DNA from: Halorubrum sp. CBA1229
GTDB lineage: Archaea > Halobacteriota > Halobacteria > Halobacteriales > Haloferacaceae
Reading direction: 5' to 3'
DNA length: 64,000 nt
Assembly: GCF_003721435.2 (NCBI RefSeq)
Contig: NZ_CP054585.1
Span: forward strand, 1,054,001 to 1,118,000
The notes beneath the pieces are model-generated. The model saw nothing but the letters and a program-made list of their open reading frames with translations. It ran no database searches and had not been told where the DNA came from. The translations under genes and the position numbers were made by a program. Numbering within the stretch: position 1 is the first letter of the stretch; every line of letters starts with the position of its first letter. Positions 1 to 8,717 of this stretch are shown here, piece after piece.

Positions 1-1
1 G

Positions 2-85
2 ACTATTGATGAGTATCTCCACACCTACTACGAAGATATCAGTGACCGCTACCGAGCAGATATTTTTGAGCTTGAGGTTTGCTGA
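2..85 (+). CDS. 3' end of an unrecognised AT-rich gene (cut by window edge)
   Basis: Frame 2 is open from the window edge to a TGA at 83-85 and gives a 27-residue tail ending in DISDRYRADIFELEVC, which looks like ordinary protein rather than a shadow frame. Codons are AT-rich (TAT, ATA, TTT, ATT), unlike the GC-rich codons of every other gene here. That suggests horizontally acquired DNA or a mobile element lying to the left. Too little is visible to assign a family. Confidence 0.4.
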   Translation, partial: TIDEYLHTYYEDISDRYRADIFELEVC

Positions 86-215
86 ACACGTCACCCTGCT
101 CGCCTCGGGCTGGTTCGCGGGCACCGCCTCCCGCGGGCGCTACGAGGCGCTGCTCCACTCCGGACTGCTCGTGGGGATCTGTTACGCCGTCTTCACCGCC
201 GGCGGCCTTTTATAA
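86..215 (+). pseudogene. Possible C-terminal remnant of a membrane protein
   Basis: From about position 86 the base composition jumps to the GC-rich host style. A frame ending in TAA at 213-215 then reads as a plausible hydrophobic C-terminus: Gly-rich, with LLVGICYAVFTAGGLL at the end. Upstream in that frame the sequence is the out-of-frame AT-rich gene, so no credible start exists. I infer a truncated host gene whose 5' part was replaced by the DNA to the left. It could also be chance; the family is not recognised. Confidence 0.3.
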
Positions 216-222
216 GCGAGCG

Positions 223-870
223 CTACCCGCGCATCAGTTGGAGCACCTCGTCGACGACGCCCGGCTCGACGGCCACGACGTAGCGCCGCCCCGGCGTCAG
301 CGTCGTGTCCGGCTTCGCGATCCGGTTGCCGTCTTCGCCGGAGATGACGAGGGTTCCCGCCGGAAAGGCGACGTCAGAGAGCGTTCGCCCGGCCGCGGGC
401 GCGCCCTCGGCGACGCTGATCTCCATGATCTCGACGTCGCCGGTGACGTCCGCCAGGCTCTGGACGTCCTCGCCGGCGGTCCTGTTGGCCGCGACGCGCG
501 CGCCCGCCGCCTCGGGGTAGACGACGGCGTCCACGAACCGGTCGTACGTCTCGTCCGTCTCCCGGTCGACGCGGGCGACCGTTCTGATCTCGTCCGTGAG
601 CCGGTCGGCGAGCAGGCAGACCGCGAGGTTCAGCCCGGTCAGCTCCGTCAGCGCGGCGATGGTGTCGGCGTCGTCGACGCCGGCCTGTTCGAGGATGTCC
701 GGGTCGGACGCGTCGCCCTGGATCACGGTCGCGATCCACGCGTCGGCGATCTCCTCGATACGGGTCTCGTCCTGTTCGATGATCGTTACGTTCTCGTCTC
801 GGGCGGCGAGCAGTTCGGCCGTCTGAAAGCCGACGCGGCCGCCGCCGGCGATGATGATGTCTCGTGGCAT
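223..870 (-). CDS. TrkA-family RCK-domain regulator (potassium/transport regulation)
   Basis: Predicted 215-residue cytoplasmic protein with an RCK_N Rossmann domain (residues about 1-120) and an RCK_C domain (about 130-215). The nucleotide-binding motif GGGRVG is at about residues 8-13, and the acidic residue after the second strand is present (TIIEQDE). TrkA/KtrA proteins bind NAD(H) or ATP and gate membrane transporters. The start MPRDIII (ATG at 868-870) is preferred over an upstream in-frame GTG at 882 because it directly follows the stop of the APC permease gene. That one-base spacing suggests an operon in which this protein regulates the permease rather than a Trk potassium channel; that partner assignment is inference. 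Confidence 0.88.
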   Translation of the reverse strand: MPRDIIIAGGGRVGFQTAELLAARDENVTIIEQDETRIEEIADAWIATVIQGDASDPDILEQAGVDDADTIAALTELTGLNLAVCLLADRLTDEIRTVARVDRETDETYDRFVDAVVYPEAAGARVAANRTAGEDVQSLADVTGDVEIMEISVAEGAPAAGRTLSDVAFPAGTLVISGEDGNRIAKPDTTLTPGRRYVVAVEPGVVDEVLQLMRG

Positions 871-871
871 A

Positions 872-2356
872 TCAGTCCTCACCCGAGCCGGCCGTGGCCG
901 GCTTGTCAGCTGATGCGTCCGGTCTCTCTTCGGTGGTCCCTCGCGCTCGGTACTTGTTGAGCGCGACGTACATCACCGCGCCCGCGACGAGCCACCCGGC
1001 GCTCAAGAGGAGCGCAAGCAGGTCCGTCCGCACGAGGAACCGGATCAGGACGACGGCGAGTATCCCGTTCAACGCGATCGCCAGTATCGGTGGGATCGGG
1101 TAGTAGGGGATCTCGTACGGACGGTTCATGTTCGGGCGCTCCCGACGGAGCCGGATCACCGCGACGTTGACGATGATAAAGGACAGCAGGAAAAAGAGGC
1201 TCGACATGTTGCCGGCGCTCTGCGTGGGGAGGAAGACGGACCCGAGCATGACGACCGCGCTCAGAAGCACCGCGACGAACGGCGTCCCGAACCGGTGATG
1301 GATCTGGCCGATCGACTGGAGCAGCTGGCCCTCGCGCCCCATCGAGAAGGCAACCCGCGAGGAGGCGATGACGACCGCGTTGAGCGCGGTGATCGTCGAG
1401 AACACCGCCCCGAAGACGATGAGCGCGCCGCCGTTCTGGATGACCGGCAGGCCGGTCGGCATGAACGAGGTCGCCGCCGTCGCGATGCCGGCCTCACCGG
1501 CGGCGGCCAGCTCCGAGGCGCCCAGCGTGCCGATCGCCACCGTCACGACCAACAGGTACACGACGACGGTGGCGGCGAGGCTGACGAAGATCGCTTTGGG
1601 GATGTTCTCGCGCGGGTTCTCGACCTCCTCGGTGACGGTCGTGATGAGGTCGTACCCCTCGAACGCGATGAACGTCAGGCCCATCGCGGGGAGGATGCTG
1701 AACGCGCCGGACCCCTCCGGGAACAGCGGGTCGAAGTTCTGGAACGTGAAGCTCGTCTCGCCGCCGCCGCCGGCAGAGAGGAACCCGAAGGCGACGAAGA
1801 CGACGAGGATCGAGACCTTGACGATCGTGAACACCGTCTCGGCGCTCCCGCTCGCGGCGGTCGACGCCGCGTTCATGGCCACGAGCCCGGCGACCGCCAC
1901 GAACGCGAGGAGGAACTTCGCCGGAACCCCGATTCCCAGCAACGGGAGCACCACCGCGCCGACTTGGTCGGGCGGCGCCACCACGCCGTACACGTGGAGC
2001 AGCTCGAGGAAGTTCGGCGCGAACCCGAGCGCGTACAGCGCGCCGGCGATCATGTACGCGAACCAGAGCATCCAGCCCATGATGAACGAGCCGAAGTCGT
2101 CGAAGATCTCCCGCACGAAGGCGTATCCGCCGCCGCTTTTCGGAATCGCGGACGCCAGCTCCGCGTACGAGAGCCCGGTGAACGCGGTCACGACCCCGTT
2201 CAACATGAAGACGAGCAGCGCCGCCGGCCCGGATATTTCAGCGGCGAGACCCGTGAGGACGAAGATGCCCGCGCCGATCATCGCGCCCATCCCGATCATC
2301 GTCGCGTCCAGCAGGCCCAACTCCGCCTCCGGCTCCCGCTGGTCGTGACTACTCAT
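872..2356 (-). CDS. APC-superfamily amino acid/cation permease
   Basis: A 494-residue integral membrane protein with about 12 hydrophobic segments. The N-terminal segment MIGMGAMIGAGIFVLTG matches the glycine-rich first helix of APC amino acid transporters, and LTFIAFEGYDLITTVTEE matches the conserved helix-6 region (FxGFD-like). Substrate is not predictable; amino acids or potassium are both possible for haloarchaeal APC proteins. A hydrophilic tail of about 25 residues follows the last helix. The RCK protein begins one base after its stop, so the two are probably co-transcribed and functionally coupled. Confidence 0.88.
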   Translation of the reverse strand: MSSHDQREPEAELGLLDATMIGMGAMIGAGIFVLTGLAAEISGPAALLVFMLNGVVTAFTGLSYAELASAIPKSGGGYAFVREIFDDFGSFIMGWMLWFAYMIAGALYALGFAPNFLELLHVYGVVAPPDQVGAVVLPLLGIGVPAKFLLAFVAVAGLVAMNAASTAASGSAETVFTIVKVSILVVFVAFGFLSAGGGGETSFTFQNFDPLFPEGSGAFSILPAMGLTFIAFEGYDLITTVTEEVENPRENIPKAIFVSLAATVVVYLLVVTVAIGTLGASELAAAGEAGIATAATSFMPTGLPVIQNGGALIVFGAVFSTITALNAVVIASSRVAFSMGREGQLLQSIGQIHHRFGTPFVAVLLSAVVMLGSVFLPTQSAGNMSSLFFLLSFIIVNVAVIRLRRERPNMNRPYEIPYYPIPPILAIALNGILAVVLIRFLVRTDLLALLLSAGWLVAGAVMYVALNKYRARGTTEERPDASADKPATAGSGED

Positions 2357-2645
2357 ACGTCGCCCGCCAGAGTGCCCCTTCTGAGAACGATCATTTCGCG
2401 GCTGTATCAGTTACGACGGCTGAACCCATATCAATCTGCTCCCTCGATGTCAGGTAAAAGGAACCCGAGTACCGAAAGAGAATACGCGGCTCCCGTTGCG
2501 GAACCCGCAATAATGTGTATTTTCTAACAGTCGTCGGTACGGAGCGGACGGCTCCCGTGCAGGGTCGGGACGACCGGTGGGACACTCGCCGCAGCGGGTG
2601 GAACGGCCGTAACCTACAATTACCTGCGTTCGGAAAATTTCGCGA
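2357..2645. other. Divergent intergenic region, relatively AT-rich
   Basis: This 289-base stretch separates the leftward APC/TrkA operon from the rightward second TrkA gene and must hold both promoters. It is more AT-rich than its surroundings (for example AATAATGTGTATTTTC near 2508-2524). No convincing gene, RNA or repeat was found; the short open frame on the minus strand here has no family-like features. Confidence 0.5.
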
Positions 2646-3311
2646 ATGAGCGCGGACCTACGAGTCGTGATCGTCGGCGGACAACACGTCGGCTATCACG
2701 CTGCGCGACACCTCTCCGAGCGCGGTCACGACGTCGTCATCGTCGAGAAGGACCGCGATCGAGTGGAGTTCCTGAGCGAACAGTACGACGCCACGATCAT
2801 TCATGGCGACGGCGGCCGGCGGTCGGTCCTCCGACAGGCGGGCCTCGACCGGAGCGACGTCCTCGCGGCGCTGACCGGATACGGCGCGATGACGAACATC
2901 GGCATCTGTACGATGGCGACGGAGATCGAACCCGATATCGGGACGGTCGCGCGGATCGACCACGGCGACAGAGAAGAGTATGCCGGGCTCGCCGACCGCG
3001 TGGTCTACCCGGAGGAGCTGGCGGCCCACGCGGCGACCAACGAGATCATCCACGTCGCCGGCGGCGGCGTCCGGACGATCGAGGAGGTGTCGGGCGACCT
3101 CACGCTGCTCGAACTCACCGTGGCGGGCGACGCGCCGGTCGCCGACCGAGAGCTCCGCGAGGTCGCCTTCCCGCGGGGCGCGGTCGTCGTCGCCGGGCGC
3201 GACAGCAACCAGCTCCCGGGGCCGGAGATGGTGCTGGAACCCGGCTTCCGGTACGTCGTCGCCGTGAACACGGACATCAGCGACGAGGTCGTGCGGCTGT
3301 TCAGGGGCTGA
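2646..3311 (+). CDS. TrkA-family RCK-domain regulator, second copy
   Basis: A 221-residue RCK_N plus RCK_C protein, clearly related to the one at 223-870 (shared VVYPEE/A, LTV..G..APVADR, YVVAV and LFRG/LMRG endings). The Rossmann loop reads VGGQHVG, so the middle Gly of the usual GxGxxG is Gln. The acidic residue for ribose binding is kept (VIVEKD). This may change ligand preference. It is divergent from the APC operon and has no adjacent transporter of its own, so it could act on the same permease or on an unlinked Trk channel. Confidence 0.87.
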   Translation: MSADLRVVIVGGQHVGYHAARHLSERGHDVVIVEKDRDRVEFLSEQYDATIIHGDGGRRSVLRQAGLDRSDVLAALTGYGAMTNIGICTMATEIEPDIGTVARIDHGDREEYAGLADRVVYPEELAAHAATNEIIHVAGGGVRTIEEVSGDLTLLELTVAGDAPVADRELREVAFPRGAVVVAGRDSNQLPGPEMVLEPGFRYVVAVNTDISDEVVRLFRG

Positions 3312-3359
3312 CGCCGAGCCGCCCGGGTCGCCGCCGCGTTCGAGGCGACGCGGTCACTC

Positions 3360-3803
3360 CTACCCGACGGCGCGGCCCGACCGGTCGCGAGCCCGCAGCG
3401 CCCAGACGTTGGGGGCCTCCTGGAACTCGTGCTCGGTGAGGTGGGTCGCCTGATACGCGTTGTCCGCCATCGCCTCGCGCGCGTCGTCCCACTCGTCGAT
3501 CGCGATGCGATCGATCGGTCCGGCGGCGATCACGCTCCGCCACGGTCCGTCGGGGTCGACGTCGAAGACGGCGAAGCTCGCGACGTCGGACTGCTCCGCG
3601 TACGTCTCCTTCCGGAGCTCGCTGGTCCCGCCGAGGAAGACGAAGTAGAGGGTGCCGTCCCCGTCGTACCCGAACGACAGCGGAACGCCGTACGGCACGC
3701 CGTCGGCGCTCATCGACAGCACGCCGACGCCGGCCGCCGTCAGCAGCTCGTCGATCGCGGCGTCGTCCATATCGGTCCCCAGCAGCGCGTCATACTGTGT
3801 CAT
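3360..3803 (-). CDS. Pyridoxamine 5'-phosphate oxidase-like FMN-binding protein
   Basis: A 147-residue protein of the split-barrel flavin family. It carries GVLSMSADGVPYGVPLSFGYDG near the N-terminus (residues about 27-48), followed by YFVFLGG, and SVIAAGPIDRI in the middle, as in NimA-like and general pyridoxamine-oxidase family members that bind FMN or F420. Length fits the small single-domain class. It is monocistronic, converging with the TrkA gene. The substrate is unknown; a nitroreductase-like or F420-linked role is possible but not shown. Confidence 0.8.
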   Translation of the reverse strand: MTQYDALLGTDMDDAAIDELLTAAGVGVLSMSADGVPYGVPLSFGYDGDGTLYFVFLGGTSELRKETYAEQSDVASFAVFDVDPDGPWRSVIAAGPIDRIAIDEWDDAREAMADNAYQATHLTEHEFQEAPNVWALRARDRSGRAVG

Positions 3804-3921
3804 AAGCTAGCTCCGCGCACGGAATTCATAAGAAGACTGCGAGAGTTCCCAGCCGGTCGAAACGCGGGTGGGAGGCAGTGACACCCGAACTGGTTTTCCG
3901 GATGACTCCCAACCGATCGCC

Positions 3922-4308
3922 ATGCACGCACGCGAGCGGATCGAGAGCTACTACGACGCGCTCCGGACCGAGGAGCCGCTCGGCCCGTACTTCGCCGCGG
4001 CCGACCCCGGCGACGACGACCCCGTGAAGTTCGGGATCTCCGAGCGACTGGTCGGCGCGGACGCGATCCGGACCGGGCTCCGCCGGCAGACCGAGACGAC
4101 GACCGACTGGACGGTGACGAGTCGGGCGCTCCGCGTCGCCGAGCGCGACCGCCACGCGTGGTTCAGCGACGACGTGTCGATGGCGTGGACCGACGCGGCG
4201 ACCGGCGACCGGCGCGCGTTCGAGACGCGGTGGAGCGGCGCGCTCGAACGCCGGGACGGGGAGTGGCGCTTCGTCGGGATGCACGTCAGTACGGCCGACG
4301 AGCTGTGA
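3922..4308 (+). CDS. SnoaL/NTF2-like domain protein
   Basis: A 128-residue protein from the ATG at 3922 (MHARERIESYY). An upstream in-frame GTG at 3868 would add 18 residues of unlikely sequence. The pattern of an N-terminal helix, YYDALRTEEP, a central region with a substrate pocket and an ending RRDGEWRFVGMHVS is typical of NTF2-like proteins, where the final strand often reads (D/G)W(R/K)(F/I). These include DUF4440 and ketosteroid isomerase relatives and usually bind small ligands. No catalytic residue can be assigned. Confidence 0.75.
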   Translation: MHARERIESYYDALRTEEPLGPYFAAADPGDDDPVKFGISERLVGADAIRTGLRRQTETTTDWTVTSRALRVAERDRHAWFSDDVSMAWTDAATGDRRAFETRWSGALERRDGEWRFVGMHVSTADEL

Positions 4309-4369
4309 TCGGTCCGGCCGACCGACGAGGCGACGGCGACGAGCGGCGTCGACCGCCCACGACCCGATC

Positions 4370-4377
4370 GATTAAAG
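4370..4377 (+). promoter_or_regulatory. TATA-like box of the cobamide gene cluster
   Basis: GATTAAAG lies in a locally AT-rich stretch at the only sizeable gap before the cobamide genes. Transcription would start about 25 bases downstream, near 4398-4402, within or next to the palindrome described separately. Confidence 0.45.
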
Positions 4378-4393
4378 TCGACTTGTGCTAACC

Positions 4394-4407
4394 AACCGCT
4401 AGTGGTT
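4394..4407. promoter_or_regulatory. Near-perfect palindrome at the predicted cob transcription start
   Basis: AACCGCTAGTGGTT pairs with its reverse complement at 12 of 14 positions, and a longer TAACCA...TGGTTA inverted repeat (4389-4408) surrounds it. It sits about 20-30 bases downstream of the TATA-like box, a common operator position for archaeal repressors. Function is inferred; no regulator is identified. Confidence 0.35.
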
Positions 4408-4470
4408 ATCATCGACGCGGCGACCGACGGGCGGGCTCGACCGGAGCGGCGGGCGGGAGGTGCCGCGTGA
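4402..4470 (+). CDS. Possible 22-residue leader ORF overlapping cobT start
   Basis: A GTG at 4402, right at the transcription start expected from the TATA-like box, opens a 22-codon frame ([14 protein letters not shown]...). Its TGA at 4468-4470 overlaps the cobT GTG start (GTGA). Such termination-reinitiation overlaps couple translation. It may be a chance frame in GC-rich DNA; there is no homology evidence. Confidence 0.2.
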   Translation: MVIIDAATDGRARPERRAGGAA

Positions 4471-5543
4471 CCGACGCGACGCTCGCGGTCGTCGCCGGCG
4501 CGACCGAGACGGCCGCGATCGACGGTATCAGCGCCGCGGGCGCCGATCCCACACTCCGCCGGCACACGCCGAGCGCCGACCTCGAGATCGTCGCCGACGG
4601 CCGGCCCGCCGCCGACTCGCCGGTGCCGGTCAGCCCCTCCGGCTGCCCGACTCCCGCGGTCGTCACCCGGGCGGTCCGGGAGCTGGTCGGCGTCGACTTC
4701 GTCGGCGTCGACGCCGGCCTCGCGGTGCCGACGGCGCCGACGGAGGCGACCGTCTACGACTCGGACGCGTCCCCCGGCGGGGACGTCCGGACCGCCGAGC
4801 CGGTGCCGGACGCGGCGGCCGTCTTCGAGCGGGGGCGGGAGCTGGCGGGGACGATCGCAGGCAGCGGCGGTGACGGCGTCGAAACCGATGGCGACCCCGG
4901 TGAGCTCCTCGTCGGCGAGACGATCCCGGGGGGGACGACGACCGCGCTCGGCGTCCTGACGGCGCTCGGCGAGCGCCCGGTCGTCTCCTCGTCGCTGGCG
5001 GCGAACCCGCTCGCGACCAAGCGAGCGGTCGTCGAGGAGGGGTTGGAAGCGAGCGGGCTCTCCCCCGGCGACGCCGCGGGCGACCCGATCGGCGCGGTCC
5101 GGCTGATGGGCGACCCCGTGCTCGCGGCGGCCGCCGGCCTCGTGGTCGGCGCGGTCGAGCGCGGGGTCGACGTGACCCTCGCGGGTGGCACGCAGCTGGC
5201 GACCGTCGCCGCGCTGGCGCGGCACGCGGGCGTCGACCGGCGGCTCCCGCTGGCGACGACCGCCTTCGTCGCCGACGACCCGACCGCCGACGCCGCGGCG
5301 CTCGCGGACGACCTCGACCTGACGCTGGCCGCGACCGACCCCGCGTTCGACGCGAGCGACCACCCGGCGATGCGGGCGTACGCCCGCGGCGAGGCGAAGG
5401 AGGGCGTCGGGATGGGTGGCGCGCTGGCGCTCGCCGACCGGGGCGAGCCGACGACCGCGGCCGTCCGCGAGCGCGTCGCCGCCGTCACCGACCGACTGCT
5501 CGCCGAGCGCGAGGCGGAGTCGACCGCGGGTGGTGCGCCGTGA
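4467..5543 (+). CDS. cobT: CobT-like nicotinate mononucleotide-dependent phosphoribosyltransferase
   Basis: A 358-residue protein of the archaeal CobT-like family (TIGR00303 type). It is expected to activate the lower-ligand base of cobamides by moving phosphoribose from nicotinate mononucleotide. Family signs are the Gly-rich [20 protein letters not shown]-type stretch in the middle, [27 protein letters not shown], and the C-terminal [12 protein letters not shown]. It starts at GTG 4467 behind a strong ribosome-binding site (GGGAGGTG at 4455-4462). The stop overlaps the start of cbiA, making it the first gene of a tightly packed cobamide operon. Confidence 0.9.
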   Translation: MTDATLAVVAGATETAAIDGISAAGADPTLRRHTPSADLEIVADGRPAADSPVPVSPSGCPTPAVVTRAVRELVGVDFVGVDAGLAVPTAPTEATVYDSDASPGGDVRTAEPVPDAAAVFERGRELAGTIAGSGGDGVETDGDPGELLVGETIPGGTTTALGVLTALGERPVVSSSLAANPLATKRAVVEEGLEASGLSPGDAAGDPIGAVRLMGDPVLAAAAGLVVGAVERGVDVTLAGGTQLATVAALARHAGVDRRLPLATTAFVADDPTADAAALADDLDLTLAATDPAFDASDHPAMRAYARGEAKEGVGMGGALALADRGEPTTAAVRERVAAVTDRLLAEREAESTAGGAP

Positions 5544-6859
5544 AGGGGGTCGTCCTCGGCGGCGTCGCCTCCGGCGTCGGTAAGACCGTCGCGACGCTCG
5601 CGGCGATCCGCGCGCTCGAAGCCGCCGGGCACGCGGTCCAGCCGGCGAAGGCCGGTCCCGACTTCATCGACCCGAGCCACCACGAGCGCGTGGCGGGACG
5701 CCCCTCGCGGACGCTCGACCTGTGGCTGCAGGGCGAAGGGGGGCTCCGCCGGAACTACGCCCGCGGAGCGGGCGACGTCTGCGTCGTCGAGGGCGTGATG
5801 GGGCTGTACGACGGCGACAAGTCGAGCACGGCCGCGGTCGCCGAGGCGCTCGATCTCCCGGTCGCCCTCGTCGTCGACGCGAGCGCGGGGATGGAGAGCG
5901 TCGCCGCGACCGCGCTCGGCTTCCGGGCGTACGCCGAGCGCGCCGGGCGCGACGTCGACGTCGCCGGCGTGATCGCCCAGCGCGCGCACGGCGGGCGGCA
6001 CGCGAACGGGATCCGCGAGGCGCTCCCGGAGGAGCTGGCCTACCTCGGCCGGATCCCGCCGAACGACGAGCTGGAGGTGCCGGAGCGGCACCTCGGGCTC
6101 CACATGGGCGAGGAGTCACCGATCGACGACGACGCGCTCGACGCGGCCGCGGAGGGGCTCCGAGTCGAGCAGCTGCTCGATATCGCGCGGGAGCCGGCGG
6201 GGACGACGGAGCCGGCGGGGGCGAGCGGGCCGACCGAGACCGCCGACGGCGACCGCCCCCGGGTCGCGGTCGCCCGCGACGAGGCCTTCCGGTTCGCGTA
6301 CCCAACCACGATCGAGCGCCTGCGCGAACGGGCGACCGTCGAGCCGTTCGCGCCGACCGCGGGCGACCCCCTCCCGCCCTGCGACGGCGTCTACCTCCCC
6401 GGCGGCTACCCGGAGCTGCACGCCGCGGCGCTCGCGGAGAGCCCGGCGCTCGACGACCTCGCGACCGCGGCCGCCGAGGGGGTCCCCGTGCTCGGCGAGT
6501 GCGGCGGGCTGATGGCGCTCGCCGAGTCGCTGACGACCGTCGAGGGCGAGACGCACCCGATGGCGGGCGCCCTCCCGGCCGACGTGCGAATGCGCGACCG
6601 GTACCAAGCGCTCGACCACGTCGAGCTGCGGGCGCGTCGGGACGCGCCGACGGCGGCCGCGGGCGAAACCCTGCGCGGCCACGAGTTCCACTACTCCGAC
6701 GCCGACGTCGCGGGCGACGCCCGGTTCGCCTTCGACGTGGAGCGCGGGACCGGGATCGACGGCGAGCACGACGGCCTGATCGAACACCGAACGCTCGGAA
6801 CGTACTGTCACGTCCACCCCGAGAGCGGGGCGTTCGACGCGTTCCTCGACGGGCTGTGA
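5540..6859 (+). CDS. cbiA: Cobyrinate a,c-diamide synthase CbiA/CobB
   Basis: A 439-residue two-domain amidotransferase that amidates the a and c side chains of cobyrinate using glutamine and ATP. The N-terminal P-loop domain begins [16 protein letters not shown] (about residues 5-20). The C-terminal class I glutaminase domain has its nucleophile at about Cys321 in LGECGGLM and a late His in [11 protein letters not shown] short Pro/Gly/Thr-rich linker (about residues 215-235) separates the domains. It overlaps cobT by four bases (GTGA) and ends overlapping the GTG of cbiB, so it is translationally coupled on both sides. Confidence 0.93.
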   Translation: MKGVVLGGVASGVGKTVATLAAIRALEAAGHAVQPAKAGPDFIDPSHHERVAGRPSRTLDLWLQGEGGLRRNYARGAGDVCVVEGVMGLYDGDKSSTAAVAEALDLPVALVVDASAGMESVAATALGFRAYAERAGRDVDVAGVIAQRAHGGRHANGIREALPEELAYLGRIPPNDELEVPERHLGLHMGEESPIDDDALDAAAEGLRVEQLLDIAREPAGTTEPAGASGPTETADGDRPRVAVARDEAFRFAYPTTIERLRERATVEPFAPTAGDPLPPCDGVYLPGGYPELHAAALAESPALDDLATAAAEGVPVLGECGGLMALAESLTTVEGETHPMAGALPADVRMRDRYQALDHVELRARRDAPTAAAGETLRGHEFHYSDADVAGDARFAFDVERGTGIDGEHDGLIEHRTLGTYCHVHPESGAFDAFLDGL

Positions 6860-7932
6860 CCGTGGTCGCGCTCCTCCCCGCTCCCGCGATCGCCGGGGTC
6901 GCCCCCCTCCCCGCTCCCGTACTCGCCGCCCTCGCCGCCACCGCCGCGCTGGCAGTCGCGGTCGCGCTCGACCTCGCGGTCGCGGAGCCCCCGGGGCGGG
7001 TCCACCCCGTCGCGCTGTTCGGCTCGGTCGTCGACCGAGTCGACCGAGCGTGGTCACGCCCGCGGCTCGTCGGCGTCGCGGCCGCGATCGGACTCCCGCT
7101 CGCCGCCGCAGCGCTCGCTGGGGGCGTCGTTACGGTCGCCGCCGAGGTCGGAGCGCGGGCGGGCGCGGAGCTGAGATTCCTCGCCGTCCCCGTCGCCGGC
7201 GCGGTCCTCTTCTCGCTCCTCAGTCTCCGAATGTTACGCGAGGTCACCGCGGAGGTCGTCGCGCTGACCGAGAGCGACCCGGACGCGGCCCGCGAGTCGA
7301 TCCGGGCCCTCGTGGGGCGCGACGCCGCCGATCTCTCGCCGGCGGCCCTCCGGAGCGCGGCCGTCGAGAGCGCGGCCGAGAACCTCGCCGACGGGTTCGT
7401 CGCCCCGCTGGCGGGGTTCGCGGGAGGTGCGACGGTCGGGCTGGCGGTCGCCCCGGCGGCGACCCTCCCGCTCGCCGCGGGGGTCGCCGGCGCGGCGTGG
7501 GTGAAGGCCGTGAACACGCTCGACTCGATGCTTGGCTACCGATCGAAGCCGGTCGGGCGGGCGAGCGCCCGGCTCGACGACGCCGTCATGTACCTCCCGG
7601 CCCGCGCGACCGCTGGCTGTCTCGCGGTCGCGGCCGGGTCGGTCGGAGCGCTCTCGCGGGCCCGGTCGTGGGCGCGGGAGCCGGGGTCCCCGAACTCCGG
7701 GTGGCCGATGGCGACCGCGGCCGCCGCGCTCGACGTGCGGCTGGCGAAGCCGGGCCACTACGCGCTCAACGCGGCCGCCGCGTCGCCGACCGTCGCCGAC
7801 GCGGAGCGGGCGGTCCGGCTCGTCGGCGTCGCCGGCGCGGTCGCCGTCGCGGGGACGGCGGGGTGGGTGCTCGCGGTCGGGTGGCTGTTGTCTGGCGATT
7901 CGGTGCTTCCCCCCGCGGGGGTGGTCGGATGA
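6856..7932 (+). CDS. cbiB: Adenosylcobinamide-phosphate synthase CbiB/CobD type
   Basis: A 358-residue membrane protein that attaches aminopropanol phosphate to adenosylcobyric acid. Several hydrophobic helices are clear. Family landmarks include EPPGRVHPVALFGSVV near residues 45-60, the late LDSMLGYRSKPVG and the DDAVMYLPAR region. The long upstream open frame is a shadow of cbiA, and the GTG at 6856 overlapping the cbiA stop is the natural start; GTG 6862 is an alternative. It overlaps the start of cobS (GGATGA). Confidence 0.9.
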   Translation: MTVVALLPAPAIAGVAPLPAPVLAALAATAALAVAVALDLAVAEPPGRVHPVALFGSVVDRVDRAWSRPRLVGVAAAIGLPLAAAALAGGVVTVAAEVGARAGAELRFLAVPVAGAVLFSLLSLRMLREVTAEVVALTESDPDAARESIRALVGRDAADLSPAALRSAAVESAAENLADGFVAPLAGFAGGATVGLAVAPAATLPLAAGVAGAAWVKAVNTLDSMLGYRSKPVGRASARLDDAVMYLPARATAGCLAVAAGSVGALSRARSWAREPGSPNSGWPMATAAAALDVRLAKPGHYALNAAAASPTVADAERAVRLVGVAGAVAVAGTAGWVLAVGWLLSGDSVLPPAGVVG

Positions 7933-8717
7933 CCGCGACTGCGCTCGCGCTCCGGGGCGCGCTCGGCTTCCTCACCCGGATCCCGGTCGGCCGCGACGAG
8001 GCGGAATGGGAGGCGTTCGCGGGGGCGCCGTGGACGCTCCCGGTCGTGGGCTACCTCGTCGGCGGGCTCGTCGCGCTCCCGCTCCTCGCGCCCGTCCCCG
8101 CGCCGACGGTCGCGCTGGCGTTCCCCCTCGCCGTCTACGCCGTCACCGGGATCACCCACCTCGACGGCGTGGCCGACCTCGGCGACGCGGCGGTCGTCCA
8201 CGGCGGTCCGGACGAGCGCCGCGAGGTCATGAAGGACTCCGCGCTCGGCGTCGGCGGGACGGTCGCGCTCGTCGCCGTCGTCCTCGGGCTGGCGACCGCC
8301 GCGCTCGGGCTGGCGGAGGCCGCGAGTGCCGCCGGGACGCCGGGCGTTCGCGACCGGCTCGGCACCGCGGTCGGGGTCGTCGTCGCCGCCGAGGTCGGCG
8401 CAAAGGCCGCGACCGCGACGCTCGTCTGCGTCGGCGACGCGGCCCACGAGGGGCTCGGGTCCGCGCTCACGGGGGAGGTCGACGCCGGGGCCGCGCTCCC
8501 GGTCCTCGCGCTCGCGGCGCCGGCGGCGCTGCTCGCGTGGCCGCGGCTCCTCCCGGGGGTCGCCGCGCTCCTCGCCGCACTGGCGACGGCGTGGCTGCTC
8601 CGGCGGTGGGCCCGGCGGCGGCTCGGCGGCGTCTCCGGGGACGTGCTCGGCGCGACGAACGAGCTCGCGCGGGTCGCCGCGCTGCACGCGGGGGTGATCG
8701 CGTGGACGCGCTTCTGA
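7929..8717 (+). CDS. cobS: Adenosylcobinamide-GDP ribazoletransferase (cobalamin 5'-phosphate synthase)
   Basis: A 262-residue polytopic membrane enzyme that joins activated cobinamide-GDP to the alpha-ribazole nucleotide. The N-terminus GALGFLTRIPVG is diagnostic, followed by THLDGVADLGDA and RREVMKDSALGVGGTVAL, which carry the acidic cluster expected for metal-dependent catalysis in CobS. It starts at ATG 7929 overlapping the cbiB stop. It ends inside cobY (the cobY GTG lies 15 bases before the cobS stop). Confidence 0.93.
   Translation: MTATALALRGALGFLTRIPVGRDEAEWEAFAGAPWTLPVVGYLVGGLVALPLLAPVPAPTVALAFPLAVYAVTGITHLDGVADLGDAAVVHGGPDERREVMKDSALGVGGTVALVAVVLGLATAALGLAEAASAAGTPGVRDRLGTAVGVVVAAEVGAKAATATLVCVGDAAHEGLGSALTGEVDAGAALPVLALAAPAALLAWPRLLPGVAALLAALATAWLLRRWARRRLGGVSGDVLGATNELARVAALHAGVIAWTRF

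Noticed and set aside
2391-2585. Small minus-strand ORF in the APC/TrkA gap
   Set aside because: No family-like pattern and it spans the expected promoters.
4309-4466. Cobalamin riboswitch ahead of cobT
   Set aside because: No B12-box-like conserved sequence or multi-stem arrangement is visible; the gap fits a plain promoter with an operator-like palindrome.
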